From Pelosinus propionicus DSM 13327 (GTDB lineage Bacteria > Bacillota > Negativicutes > DSM-13327), in the NCBI RefSeq assembly GCF_900114615.1, contig NZ_FOTS01000014.1:54604-118603 (forward strand): a stretch of 64,000 nucleotides of DNA, written 5' to 3'. Positions 28,151 to 36,470 of this stretch are shown piece by piece. A program made the position numbers and the translations under genes. The notes under the pieces were generated by a model. That model ran no database searches. It worked only from the letters and a program-made list of their open reading frames with translations, and was not told the origin of the DNA. The first letter of the stretch is position 1. The number at the start of each line of letters is the position of its first letter.

Positions 28151-29344
28151 TTAGTGCACTCTTGGGTTTAGCCACGAGTCCAGCCATTGGAATGCTTCTT
28201 CCTGTTCTTCTCTTACAAAGAGATGCCCCAAGGAAGGCCATATTTTTGTTTTCAGTTTATCATCTGCTCTTTGCGACTGCCAAACTTGATGCATTTGCCT
28301 ATAAGCTTCTTTTACTGAATCTATTGGAAAAAGCTCATCAGCATCTCCATTATAAAAAAGCATTGGTTTTGGAGCAGCAATACTTGCAACATCAGGATAA
28401 TCCAGATAATTGACTACTCCTGGAATCATCGTATAAAACGAGGACTGGCCCCGTAACATATTATTGCCGGGAACCATCACACTTTTTGTTGTTGTCATCC
28501 AACAAACTGCCACACCGACCTTTATCGAATCCGCTAAAGCGGCTACTTGCCAAGCTCTATAGGCCCCCATCGAAAACCCCATAGCTCCAACTCTTGATTT
28601 ATCGACCTCGGGTAAAGATGCAAGAAAATCAGCTGACCGTATATCTTCATAAGCCACAAGACCAGCAAGAGATGTTCCCATACTCAATAAATTACTAGCC
28701 AGCGCTTGCTGACTTTCATATTTGATCCCTCCTCTATCGCCCCATCCTAGTGCATCTACAGCCAATACAACATATCCATGAGCAGCTAGCTCATTACCAA
28801 TAAAACGTCCGCTAAAATATTTATCTGACCAAGACTTTGCTGACCTACTCTTTACTTCATCCCCCCATGGTGCAATCATTTTTTCTTTACCAATATCAAA
28901 TTTAGCACCATGGTCATGCAAAAGAAGGACGGCAGGAAATGGTCCTTTGCCTTTTGGTACTAGCATAAGAGCTAAAACACGACTTTCTGCCGAAATATTG
29001 AAAGCTACCTTTCTAGCTATGTAAGAACCTTGATCTTGTTCATCAATCACCCGTGGAGTAAATGGAGTACAATCTGGAAAAGCTAAAATTTGTTCCATAA
29101 CTTTATTTCTTGCCGTCTTTCTCCAGATATTAAAATTTGTATATTTGCCAGAATTCCACGACAATGGAAATGTTAATTTATCCTTTAAACGCTGATAAAA
29201 GACAGGTAAATTATTCCTATCTATACCTAAAACCTGATATCCACCTACTGAAGCTTGAGATGTATCGGCATGTACTACTGATGGGCAAACAACGAACAAC
29301 CCCATCAAGCATATCCTCCAAAATATTACTTTGACTTTTCCCAC
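28151..29344 (-). CDS. Secreted alpha/beta-hydrolase (dienelactone hydrolase/acetyl-esterase type)
   Basis: 397 residues from GTG at 29344 (GAGGG 7 nt upstream). Signal peptide about 1-27 (ICLMGLFVVCPSVVHA). The catalytic triad is readable: Ser in GAMGFSMGAYRAW, Asp in YNGDADELFP and His in LGHLFVREEQ. LLLHDHGAKF supplies the oxyanion region. Family members include acetyl-xylan and feruloyl-like esterases. Position at the head of the pehX run, behind promoter D, suggests it removes acetyl or other ester groups from pectin (compare PaeX/PaeY in Dickeya, which are not necessarily homologous). Substrate unproven. Confidence 0.8.
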   Translation of the reverse strand: MGKVKVIFWRICLMGLFVVCPSVVHADTSQASVGGYQVLGIDRNNLPVFYQRLKDKLTFPLSWNSGKYTNFNIWRKTARNKVMEQILAFPDCTPFTPRVIDEQDQGSYIARKVAFNISAESRVLALMLVPKGKGPFPAVLLLHDHGAKFDIGKEKMIAPWGDEVKSRSAKSWSDKYFSGRFIGNELAAHGYVVLAVDALGWGDRGGIKYESQQALASNLLSMGTSLAGLVAYEDIRSADFLASLPEVDKSRVGAMGFSMGAYRAWQVAALADSIKVGVAVCWMTTTKSVMVPGNNMLRGQSSFYTMIPGVVNYLDYPDVASIAAPKPMLFYNGDADELFPIDSVKEAYRQMHQVWQSQRADDKLKTKIWPSLGHLFVREEQEEAFQWLDSWLNPRVH

Positions 29345-29463
29345 GGACAAACCCTCTCTTTCATAAGATTGGTTTTATGCTCCCGACCACTCATTTTGAG
29401 AAAGAATGTCTGATTTAGATATATTTTACTATATTAACTCCTTATACTCGACCTATTGGTTCA

Positions 29464-29528
29464 ATCTTAAATTAATATTAGATCTCTGTAAATTAAAGAT
29501 ATTAAGATAAACCTTTAATATTTATAGA
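29464..29528 (-). promoter_or_regulatory. Promoter D with 21-bp-spaced direct repeat, upstream of the esterase-pehX run
   Basis: Half-sites ATATTAAGA (29499-29507) and ATTTATAGA (29520-29528), plus-strand reading, 21 bp apart; then 29 nt to ATCTTA at 29464-29469 (minus-strand TAAGAT, a poor -10). It is located between the AraC-type regulator gene and the esterase gene, 120-185 bp before the latter. Confidence 0.6.
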
Positions 29529-29558
29529 GATGATCTTATTCTTCCATGCCAATCAAAT

Positions 29559-31169
29559 TTATATCTTATTTTTAAATTCAAGGGGTGGAACTCCAGTATA
29601 TTTTTTAAAACAGACACTAAAATATTCAGGACTGCTATATCCCACCTCTTCAGCTACTTCATAGGTTTTCATATCATTTAATCGCAAGAGCTCCATCGCT
29701 TTTTTCATCCGTATATGCAATAAAAATTCTGAAAAAGTAATCCTCTTTTCCTGCTTAAATAAGGCACTCAAATACACTGGATTGATATGGACATGCTTAG
29801 CTACTTCCTGCAATGAAAGTCCCTGCTTGTTATAATGCTCTTCAATGTACTTTGCGGCCTCTCCGATTATCCCGTACCTATGATTTTCACGTTGATTCGT
29901 CATGAATTCAACAAGCTCACATACAATTGTTCGAATTAAATCCATAATTTCTTTAATGGTTTGCATTTCATTAATCCGGTTATAAATAATAGTCACATTG
30001 GCTTGCTGTGTCTTCTCCCATTCTCGCGCCCACTCAGCCGCACCGCTAAACAAAGATATTATAATTTGTACGCTAAAAAGTCGAACATGATACAGAGATA
30101 TATATTTTTGCTGCATCATCACATATTCAAGATCATTTATAACACCTAATGCATCATTTAACAAACCAAGCTTAATATGATTTACAAGTTCATATGCTTT
30201 CCCTTCAATCTGTATATTATGATCATTAGTTGGCGAAAAGCCAATATCAGCAAGAGAATATACTTTATCTTTACCAATGACGTGACGAAAACGGAGCAAC
30301 GATCGCGCTTCCTGATAAGAAAACCTAATACAGGAAATCCCCTGATGAACACCACCAATAGCAATAGTTGCCGTTGTTTTCAAATATGCTTTTACTGTAT
30401 TTTGGATCTCTTCGGCAAAATTGCGAGCATTTTGTTCTGCTTCATTAAGGGTTTCATCGCTAGAATAGAGTAAAATAAGCTCATCTTGCTCTAATTCAAC
30501 AACTCCTCCCTTTCTCCGAGTATATACTAATTCCTCACATATGTTAAAAACACAATATTTTAAAGCTTTCTTTAATTCGCTATATTCTGCCATCTTCATT
30601 GCTTCTTTATAGTACTCATCTACTTTTATTAAGAAAACAATAAAAGTGTTCCCTGTCAATTGAATACCTAATGACATAGCATTCTGCAATAATTCTTCTT
30701 CTTCTTCCTTTTGTTGACATTCTATGATTTTTGTTAATAATGCCTTCCTAAGAAACGGCTTGGCTTCCCTTATTTTTTGTTGTGCTGTATGTTCTTCATC
30801 CCATTCCACAGCAGCATTTTTCACTTTTTCAAGTAACAATTCTTTATCTACTGGCTTTAATAAATAATCAAACGCTTTTATCTTTATAGCCTGCTGTGCA
30901 TATGTAAAATCATTATATCCTGTTAAAAGAATTAATTTAATCATTGGATACCGTTCCTTAACAATACGTGCCATATCCAAACCGTCCATAAATGGCATCC
31001 TAATGTCCGATATTACTATATGAGGATGCCATTCATCAATTAATTTGAGCCCCTGCTCACCATCAGCAGCCTCTCCTCCAAGTTGAAATCCATATTTCTC
31101 CCAGGGAATTGTCTTAGCCAACCCTTTGCGGATAATGCGGTCATCATCAATAATTAAAATCCTATGCAT
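29559..31169 (-). CDS. AraC-family response regulator (YesN type)
   Basis: 536 residues from ATG at 31169 (GGAGG 9 nt upstream; ATG at 31178 abuts the site). Receiver domain about 1-120: DDD acidic pocket, phospho-acceptor Asp in VISDIRMPFMDG (about residue 54), Lys in LLKPVD. A variable middle region is followed by two AraC helix-turn-helix motifs at the C-terminus (about 435-535: LSLQEVAKHVHINPVYLSAL; TYEVAEEVGYSSPEYFSVCF). It overlaps the kinase gene by 8 bp. AraC-type proteins bind direct repeats spaced two helical turns, which is what promoters A-D show, so this is the likely activator of the island. Confidence 0.92.
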   Translation of the reverse strand: MHRILIIDDDRIIRKGLAKTIPWEKYGFQLGGEAADGEQGLKLIDEWHPHIVISDIRMPFMDGLDMARIVKERYPMIKLILLTGYNDFTYAQQAIKIKAFDYLLKPVDKELLLEKVKNAAVEWDEEHTAQQKIREAKPFLRKALLTKIIECQQKEEEEELLQNAMSLGIQLTGNTFIVFLIKVDEYYKEAMKMAEYSELKKALKYCVFNICEELVYTRRKGGVVELEQDELILLYSSDETLNEAEQNARNFAEEIQNTVKAYLKTTATIAIGGVHQGISCIRFSYQEARSLLRFRHVIGKDKVYSLADIGFSPTNDHNIQIEGKAYELVNHIKLGLLNDALGVINDLEYVMMQQKYISLYHVRLFSVQIIISLFSGAAEWAREWEKTQQANVTIIYNRINEMQTIKEIMDLIRTIVCELVEFMTNQRENHRYGIIGEAAKYIEEHYNKQGLSLQEVAKHVHINPVYLSALFKQEKRITFSEFLLHIRMKKAMELLRLNDMKTYEVAEEVGYSSPEYFSVCFKKYTGVPPLEFKNKI

Positions 31170-32997
31170 TTTGTTCATCCTCCAATTGTTTCATCGGAAT
31201 AATAATCTTTATTATAGTTCCTTCATTCAATTCACTAGCTATCTTCAATCCAGCTTCTTTGCCATAGTGAAGTTGGAGTCGCTCATGAACACTGCGTACA
31301 CCAAGTCCACCCTTTCCTAACGAAAAATTTCTATTCTCTAGACATTTATAAACTTCCTCTAGTCGTTCACTATTCATTCCAAGTCCGTTATCCTGTACTT
31401 CAAAATATAAAAAACCATCTTTTCGATAGCCATTGACCCCAATCCAGCCAATTCCTCTTTTTTGCTTCACACCATGATAAATTGCATTTTCTACCAACGG
31501 TTGTAGCGTTAATTTCACAATACTATATGATAAAATATCATCACTTACGTTGATCTCATAAGAAAATGTATCCCCATATCTCATTTCTTGAATAAATAGA
31601 TAATTACGAATGTGCGAAAGTTCTTCTTCAATGCTGATAATTTCTTTACCACAGCTAATACTTATACGAAAAAAGTTAGCTAATGCAGTAATCATCGCAC
31701 TTGCATCTTCATTTAATTCCATATCGCATAAGCCTTTAATGGAGTATAGTGTATTATACAAAAAATGCGGATGAATTTGTGTTTGCATTACTGAAAACTC
31801 TAGTTGTCTTTTAGTTTCCTGTTCCATTTTAATTTGATCCAGCAAAACCTTTACTCGCTCGACCAAGTCTTTGACGCCTTGATTTAAAATCCCTATTTCA
31901 TTGAGTGGATGAATATCAGAAACAAAATCTATATTCTCACCTTGTATGTGTTTCATATTATCTGCTAATGCTGAAATAGGTCTTGTTATAAAAATCGCTA
32001 AGATATTTGTCAAAACCACAGCAACGACGATCAATAAAATGATTAATGATAGTGTAATATATTTTATATACTTAGCCCGATCAAGAACTTCGTCTTGCGT
32101 AAACACAGCTACGAGTTTCCACTGATTCGTCGGCAATGTATCATAAATAAGAACCATATTCTTACCTTGGGAGCTTTTAAATTCAAGCTTTCCTTCTTTT
32201 TCCTTACGTTGTTGTAATTGTTTTATTACTTCACTATTTATCTGATATTCATTATTAATTTTTTTAAAAGTCATCATTCCATCGTTGCTGACTAACATTA
32301 AGTATCCACTTTTACTAAGTAAGGAGCTGCTAAAGACTTTTTCAAAAAAATCATATCGTAAACTAAATAAAATTAATCCGTTAATCTTTGCATTTTCCCG
32401 CCCAAAAAGTTTTAGAATACTTACATTCTCTTCACTTTTTACATCCTCATGGCTAAAATTGCCCCAATATATATCATATGGATTATCTTTAAATGATTTA
32501 CGGTATTGCCGAAAAGTAAGTTTGCTTATGGAACTAGGATCATCCCCTCTGAAAAAAATAAACTTATCATCATGGAAATTAATATAAATGGAATCAATCA
32601 ATGTTCCATTAACAGAACGAATTGTATTAACATGAGACTGTACCCTTAAATAGTCTTCAGGAGTAATATCTTCAGGATCTTTATTAATGATGGAAAGAAT
32701 ATCAGGATGATCTGATAATTCCGCTAATTGCTGCAATGCATCTGCAAACCGATTATCAAGATAGTTTCTTGTTTGAAAAACTATCGTTTTAATATTACTG
32801 TATGCATTTTCCTCAATTTGCATAGCAGCCACTAAATAAGATGCCATACCTGTTATGAAAATAAACAAAATTATAATTGGCATATAAAAGCTTAAAATCG
32901 TAGATTTTAAAGAATAAAGAAACTTTTGTGCAACTATATCCTTCAACCCTCTAACTGATATCTCTATCTTTTTCAAGTCCAGCCCCTTTCCTGTCAT
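31162..32997 (-). CDS. Sensor histidine kinase (YesM type)
   Basis: About 611 residues if started at ATG 32997; a TTG at 32976 preceded by AAGGGG is equally plausible, and the frame runs open to 33060. TM1 near residue 35, a large extracytoplasmic Cache-like sensor about 60-300, TM2 about 310-330 (LIILLIVVAVVLTNILAIF), HAMP, then a His_kinase domain with H-box HPHFLYNTLYSIKG, N-box PLVENAIYHGVK and G-box DNGLGM / GLGVRSVHERL. It phosphorylates the overlapping AraC-type regulator. The signal is presumably a pectic sugar outside the cytoplasmic membrane; the sequence does not reveal which. Confidence 0.92.
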   Translation of the reverse strand: MTGKGLDLKKIEISVRGLKDIVAQKFLYSLKSTILSFYMPIIILFIFITGMASYLVAAMQIEENAYSNIKTIVFQTRNYLDNRFADALQQLAELSDHPDILSIINKDPEDITPEDYLRVQSHVNTIRSVNGTLIDSIYINFHDDKFIFFRGDDPSSISKLTFRQYRKSFKDNPYDIYWGNFSHEDVKSEENVSILKLFGRENAKINGLILFSLRYDFFEKVFSSSLLSKSGYLMLVSNDGMMTFKKINNEYQINSEVIKQLQQRKEKEGKLEFKSSQGKNMVLIYDTLPTNQWKLVAVFTQDEVLDRAKYIKYITLSLIILLIVVAVVLTNILAIFITRPISALADNMKHIQGENIDFVSDIHPLNEIGILNQGVKDLVERVKVLLDQIKMEQETKRQLEFSVMQTQIHPHFLYNTLYSIKGLCDMELNEDASAMITALANFFRISISCGKEIISIEEELSHIRNYLFIQEMRYGDTFSYEINVSDDILSYSIVKLTLQPLVENAIYHGVKQKRGIGWIGVNGYRKDGFLYFEVQDNGLGMNSERLEEVYKCLENRNFSLGKGGLGVRSVHERLQLHYGKEAGLKIASELNEGTIIKIIIPMKQLEDEQNA

Positions 32998-33097
32998 AAA
33001 ATTCGGACTATTCGACCTAGATATTAATAGTACGTAATCAAATGAAAGTATGGAATACAAACTATTTACTATAATTCTGTCAAACTCAATACCTGCA

Positions 33098-34657
33098 TTA
33101 GAACCTTACATCTTTTAAGAGTAATATCATACCTTCTTGGCTATCTATTAGTTGCAACTTATTCTGCTCGGATATTGGCAGATTCAAATATCTTCTTTTT
33201 TGTATAATAAAATATATTCTACCGGAATCCTTTGCAACTAAATCAGCAAACTGCTCCCGGCTTTTCATCTCCATATTAGGAATTCCAATATAATACATGA
33301 ATCCAGGGCGATAAAATTTTGCTACATACAAAGAGGCTTCTCCATCATAATGCTTTTGAAATTTCGGCACAAAGTCTTTAACAGAAAAGAATGGAACCGC
33401 TGCTGGAAATAGCTGTGTCATCAAAACCGCTACAAAAGCGACCATACCAACAACTAAAACACCAAAGAAACCCATATATTCTTCCCATTGAATCATAACC
33501 CAAGTTCCTATTAATACGATGGCAAAAACAATTCCAGTTGAAATCATACCATTCGTAAAAATTGGTGCTAAATCAGATACTATAGTAAAAAGACCCATTT
33601 CTAACAAACTAATAAACAGCATCATGATCAACGCTGCTTTTTTTAATGTGCCTAGAATATTTTCGGTAATACATTTGTCAATGTACCATCCCATTATCAG
33701 TGCAAGAGGCGGGTACATAGGTAAAATATAGGAAACTAATTTTGTTTGTGACAATGTAAAGAAACCAAGCACAACACTCGCCCATATTATCAAAAAGAGA
33801 AGTGTCTCACGTTTCGGATCATTCTGACTCCGTAATGCTGCCCAAACTGATTGAACAAGGAATATTGTCCAGGGAAAGAAACCGATCGCCAAAACAGGAA
33901 TATAATAATACCAAAGTGTTCCATTGGGATGTTCGGGCTGAAGAAATCGAGCTATGTTATGATAGCCTAAAAACGTACTAATAAAATCCATGCCATGAAA
34001 ATAATACATTATAAAATACCAAGGTAAAGAGACCAGTAATAACAAGAATCCTTCCCTAAATATTTTCATGTATTTTAATCTTATTAATCTTCCCGTCATA
34101 ATTAAATGAATTACAATAATGATTATCGGCAATACAATACCAATTGGTCCTTTAGTAAGGATCGCAAGTCCAGCAGAGATATAAGTAATATAATATTTTT
34201 CCTTCAAGTAATACAGCAAAGATGCTGTTAGAAAAAAATTCAGCGTCATATCAGTTACTGCAGCCTTGCCTAGATAGAAATACTCAATGCTCGTTGCTGC
34301 TATTAAAGCAGCAATCCATCCCGCTCGATTATTAAAAATTGATTTTCCCTCAAAGTACATTAGTAAAGTGCCACATACTGCAAAAAAAGCCGAAGGAAAC
34401 CTGGCTGCGAATTCATTTTGCCCAAAGAACTTAAATGAGATAGCCACAAGCCAATAATACATAGGCGGTTTATCGTACCAAAAATTACCATAAATCCGTG
34501 GCGATATCAGATCCTTTGCTGCAATCATCTCTCTTGCCGTTTGTGCATAAACCGGTTCATCCGGATCAAACAAGGGCAGTTCCCCTAAGTGAAAGAACAT
34601 AATAAATCCAGCAATAACAATGATAGTAGCAATTTCAAACCATTCTTTTTTATTCAT
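33098..34657 (-). CDS. ArnT/PMT-type membrane glycosyltransferase (GT39/GT83-like)
   Basis: 519 residues with about 12 membrane helices. The first periplasmic loop carries DPDEPVYAQTAREMI and FWYDKPPMYYWL, the acidic motif and following loop of polyprenyl-phosphate-sugar dependent transferases (ArnT, PMT). RBS GGAGGGG precedes ATG. In a diderm it could add a sugar to lipid A, core or a surface protein. It lies 100 bp upstream of the sensor kinase gene on the same strand, but nothing ties it functionally to pectin use. Acceptor and donor are unknown. Confidence 0.8.
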   Translation of the reverse strand: MNKKEWFEIATIIVIAGFIMFFHLGELPLFDPDEPVYAQTAREMIAAKDLISPRIYGNFWYDKPPMYYWLVAISFKFFGQNEFAARFPSAFFAVCGTLLMYFEGKSIFNNRAGWIAALIAATSIEYFYLGKAAVTDMTLNFFLTASLLYYLKEKYYITYISAGLAILTKGPIGIVLPIIIIVIHLIMTGRLIRLKYMKIFREGFLLLLVSLPWYFIMYYFHGMDFISTFLGYHNIARFLQPEHPNGTLWYYYIPVLAIGFFPWTIFLVQSVWAALRSQNDPKRETLLFLIIWASVVLGFFTLSQTKLVSYILPMYPPLALIMGWYIDKCITENILGTLKKAALIMMLFISLLEMGLFTIVSDLAPIFTNGMISTGIVFAIVLIGTWVMIQWEEYMGFFGVLVVGMVAFVAVLMTQLFPAAVPFFSVKDFVPKFQKHYDGEASLYVAKFYRPGFMYYIGIPNMEMKSREQFADLVAKDSGRIYFIIQKRRYLNLPISEQNKLQLIDSQEGMILLLKDVRF

Positions 34658-34705
34658 AACCCCTCCATTCTTTTCCCTTTATCTTACACCAGATTCATTG
34701 GAAAA

Positions 34706-34745
34706 CTATATGTAACATAAAAATAATTTTTCATGTTACATATAG
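34706..34745. repeat. 13-bp perfect inverted repeat upstream of the glycosyltransferase
   Basis: CTATATGTAACAT (34706-34718) and ATGTTACATATAG (34733-34745) are exact reverse complements around a 14-nt AT loop that itself can pair (AAAAATAATTTTT). It sits 49 bp before the glycosyltransferase start and next to the terminator of the upstream gene. It may be an operator or a bidirectional terminator. Confidence 0.6.
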
Positions 34746-34749
34746 CACA

Positions 34750-34776
34750 AAAGAAGCAGTTCCATCCTGCTTCTTT
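34750..34776 (-). terminator. Terminator of the Cache-GGDEF gene
   Basis: Stem AAAGAAGCAG / CTGCTTCTTT with a 7-nt loop, then T-rich sequence on the minus strand, 27 bp after the stop at 34803. Confidence 0.75.
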
Positions 34777-34802
34777 AATAATTCTCAATACCATGCAGTT
34801 TA

Positions 34803-36302
34803 TTAGCGTGAATACTCGGTTACTTTATTTCTAGTTTCCTTACTCATATAAAGTGCCTTATCAGCACTAACTAGCAATTCATCTACAGAATCACCATTTT
34901 TAGGATAGGCTGCAATGCCAATACTTACGGTACAACCACTTAATTTCTTGGCACACTGCAAGCGTATCTCTTCCGCATAAGAAATAACCATCGCATCTGA
35001 GACATTCCGCAAAATAATCGCAAATTCATCTCCACCAAACCGAAATAAGGATCGAAATCCTACAACGGATTGTGCGATAGCTGTAAATTCTTTTAGAATA
35101 TCATCACCAGCTAAATGACCAGAAATATCATTCTGTTGCTTAAAATTATCCAGATCTAATATCATAACGCCTAATGTAGTAAGAGCTCCAGCTTGCAGCT
35201 CTCCTCTTAGTAATTCCACTGTTTTATCAAAAGATCTGCGATTATAAGCGCCAGTCAAAGCGTCAATATCTGCTGCTCCTTTTAAGTTCATATGAACTTC
35301 TTCTAATTTTCGAATTGTATCATTATAGCTTTGAATCATTCCAGCAAACTCAGCTGCATAACCAGATGAGGATATTTTTTTATAGCTTCCTGTTCTTACA
35401 GAACCAAAAGCTTCAATCAACGTCTCAAAAGGCTTCATATAGCGTTTCACTGTATAGGTGGCAATAATAACAACCAGGAAAATGGTAAATATCCCAACTG
35501 CAAAGATTTGATAAAGCATCATATTGCGATACTGTGTTACCTCTGCTGTAGGTGTACTGACAATGACATGCCAGCCTAGTTCCGGCACCTTGCTATACCC
35601 GATATAATGTTCAAATCCAGAATAGTTATCTATGATAACCGAACCTGTTGCTCCTTGCAGATTCGCAACGATTGCACCTTTCTTACCAATGCGCTCTTGA
35701 TCAGAGTGATACACGATAATCCCTCGCTGATCAGTAATTGCGATATATCCGTTACGACCAAAGGTTTTATTATCAAACATCATTGCTAAATTATTCTCAT
35801 GCAGCCACACTGTCCCGACAACTACACCGGCTATCATACCATCCTCAATAATAGGAACTGAAATGGCTACCACTTCACGTCCTTTTACACTTTTATACAC
35901 GCCGCTGATAAATGTTTCTCCCTTTATAGCATGCAGAAAGTAATCTCTTTGTGCTAAATTAATCCCTAATGCTTTTTCAGGCTGGCTGGACAAAGAAATA
36001 TTCCCTTCTTTATCAATGATTAGTATCACGTTTACCTCAGGAATTACTGCATTAATTTTGTCAAGAAGCTCCTTATTATTTCTAATGCTAGAGTCCGATG
36101 CAATAATTGCAAGGGAGCTCTCAATATTTTTAAAGTATGAGAGCAATTGTTCACTAAGATTATTTGCAGCTTTCTCATTGGTCGCCAATAATAAAGAATT
36201 GGTATTCGCAAGGAAAAAACGATCAAAAGCAACAAATTGAATAAAACTACTAATAATGACCAATGAGCAGAGTAATAGTATGAATTTATGCAAAAATCGC
36301 AT
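34803..36302 (-). CDS. Membrane diguanylate cyclase (Cache-GGDEF)
   Basis: 499 residues from ATG at 36302 (GGAGG 10 nt upstream; the in-frame TTG at 36323 lies before the site). TM1 about 5-25, a double-Cache periplasmic sensor about 30-265, TM2 about 268-292, then GGDEF about 335-495 with active-site FRFGGDEFAII. The residues five before the motif (RSLF) do not form an RxxD inhibitory site, so product inhibition at the I-site is not expected. It makes cyclic di-GMP in response to an extracellular ligand. Single gene with its own terminator. Confidence 0.92.
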   Translation of the reverse strand: MRFLHKFILLLCSLVIISSFIQFVAFDRFFLANTNSLLLATNEKAANNLSEQLLSYFKNIESSLAIIASDSSIRNNKELLDKINAVIPEVNVILIIDKEGNISLSSQPEKALGINLAQRDYFLHAIKGETFISGVYKSVKGREVVAISVPIIEDGMIAGVVVGTVWLHENNLAMMFDNKTFGRNGYIAITDQRGIIVYHSDQERIGKKGAIVANLQGATGSVIIDNYSGFEHYIGYSKVPELGWHVIVSTPTAEVTQYRNMMLYQIFAVGIFTIFLVVIIATYTVKRYMKPFETLIEAFGSVRTGSYKKISSSGYAAEFAGMIQSYNDTIRKLEEVHMNLKGAADIDALTGAYNRRSFDKTVELLRGELQAGALTTLGVMILDLDNFKQQNDISGHLAGDDILKEFTAIAQSVVGFRSLFRFGGDEFAIILRNVSDAMVISYAEEIRLQCAKKLSGCTVSIGIAAYPKNGDSVDELLVSADKALYMSKETRNKVTEYSR

Positions 36303-36424
36303 TGAATCGGATCCTCCTCTCAATAATCACATTATTGAAGACAATATTCTGCTTTTTTCATTAAAAACCTGCTATTATGATGATCCTGCTGCAATGGTAA
36401 AATCTAGGTCAATAAAATATCCTT

Positions 36425-36466
36425 AAAAAAATAGCGTCAGCAAAATTTTGCTACGCTATTTTTTAT
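36425..36466 (-). terminator. Terminator of the fdhF operon
   Basis: Stem AAAATAGCGTAGCAAAATTTTGCTGACGCTATTTT folds with one mismatch and ends in TTTTTT on the minus strand, directly after the fdhF stop at 36471. Confidence 0.88.
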
Positions 36467-36470
36467 CAAA

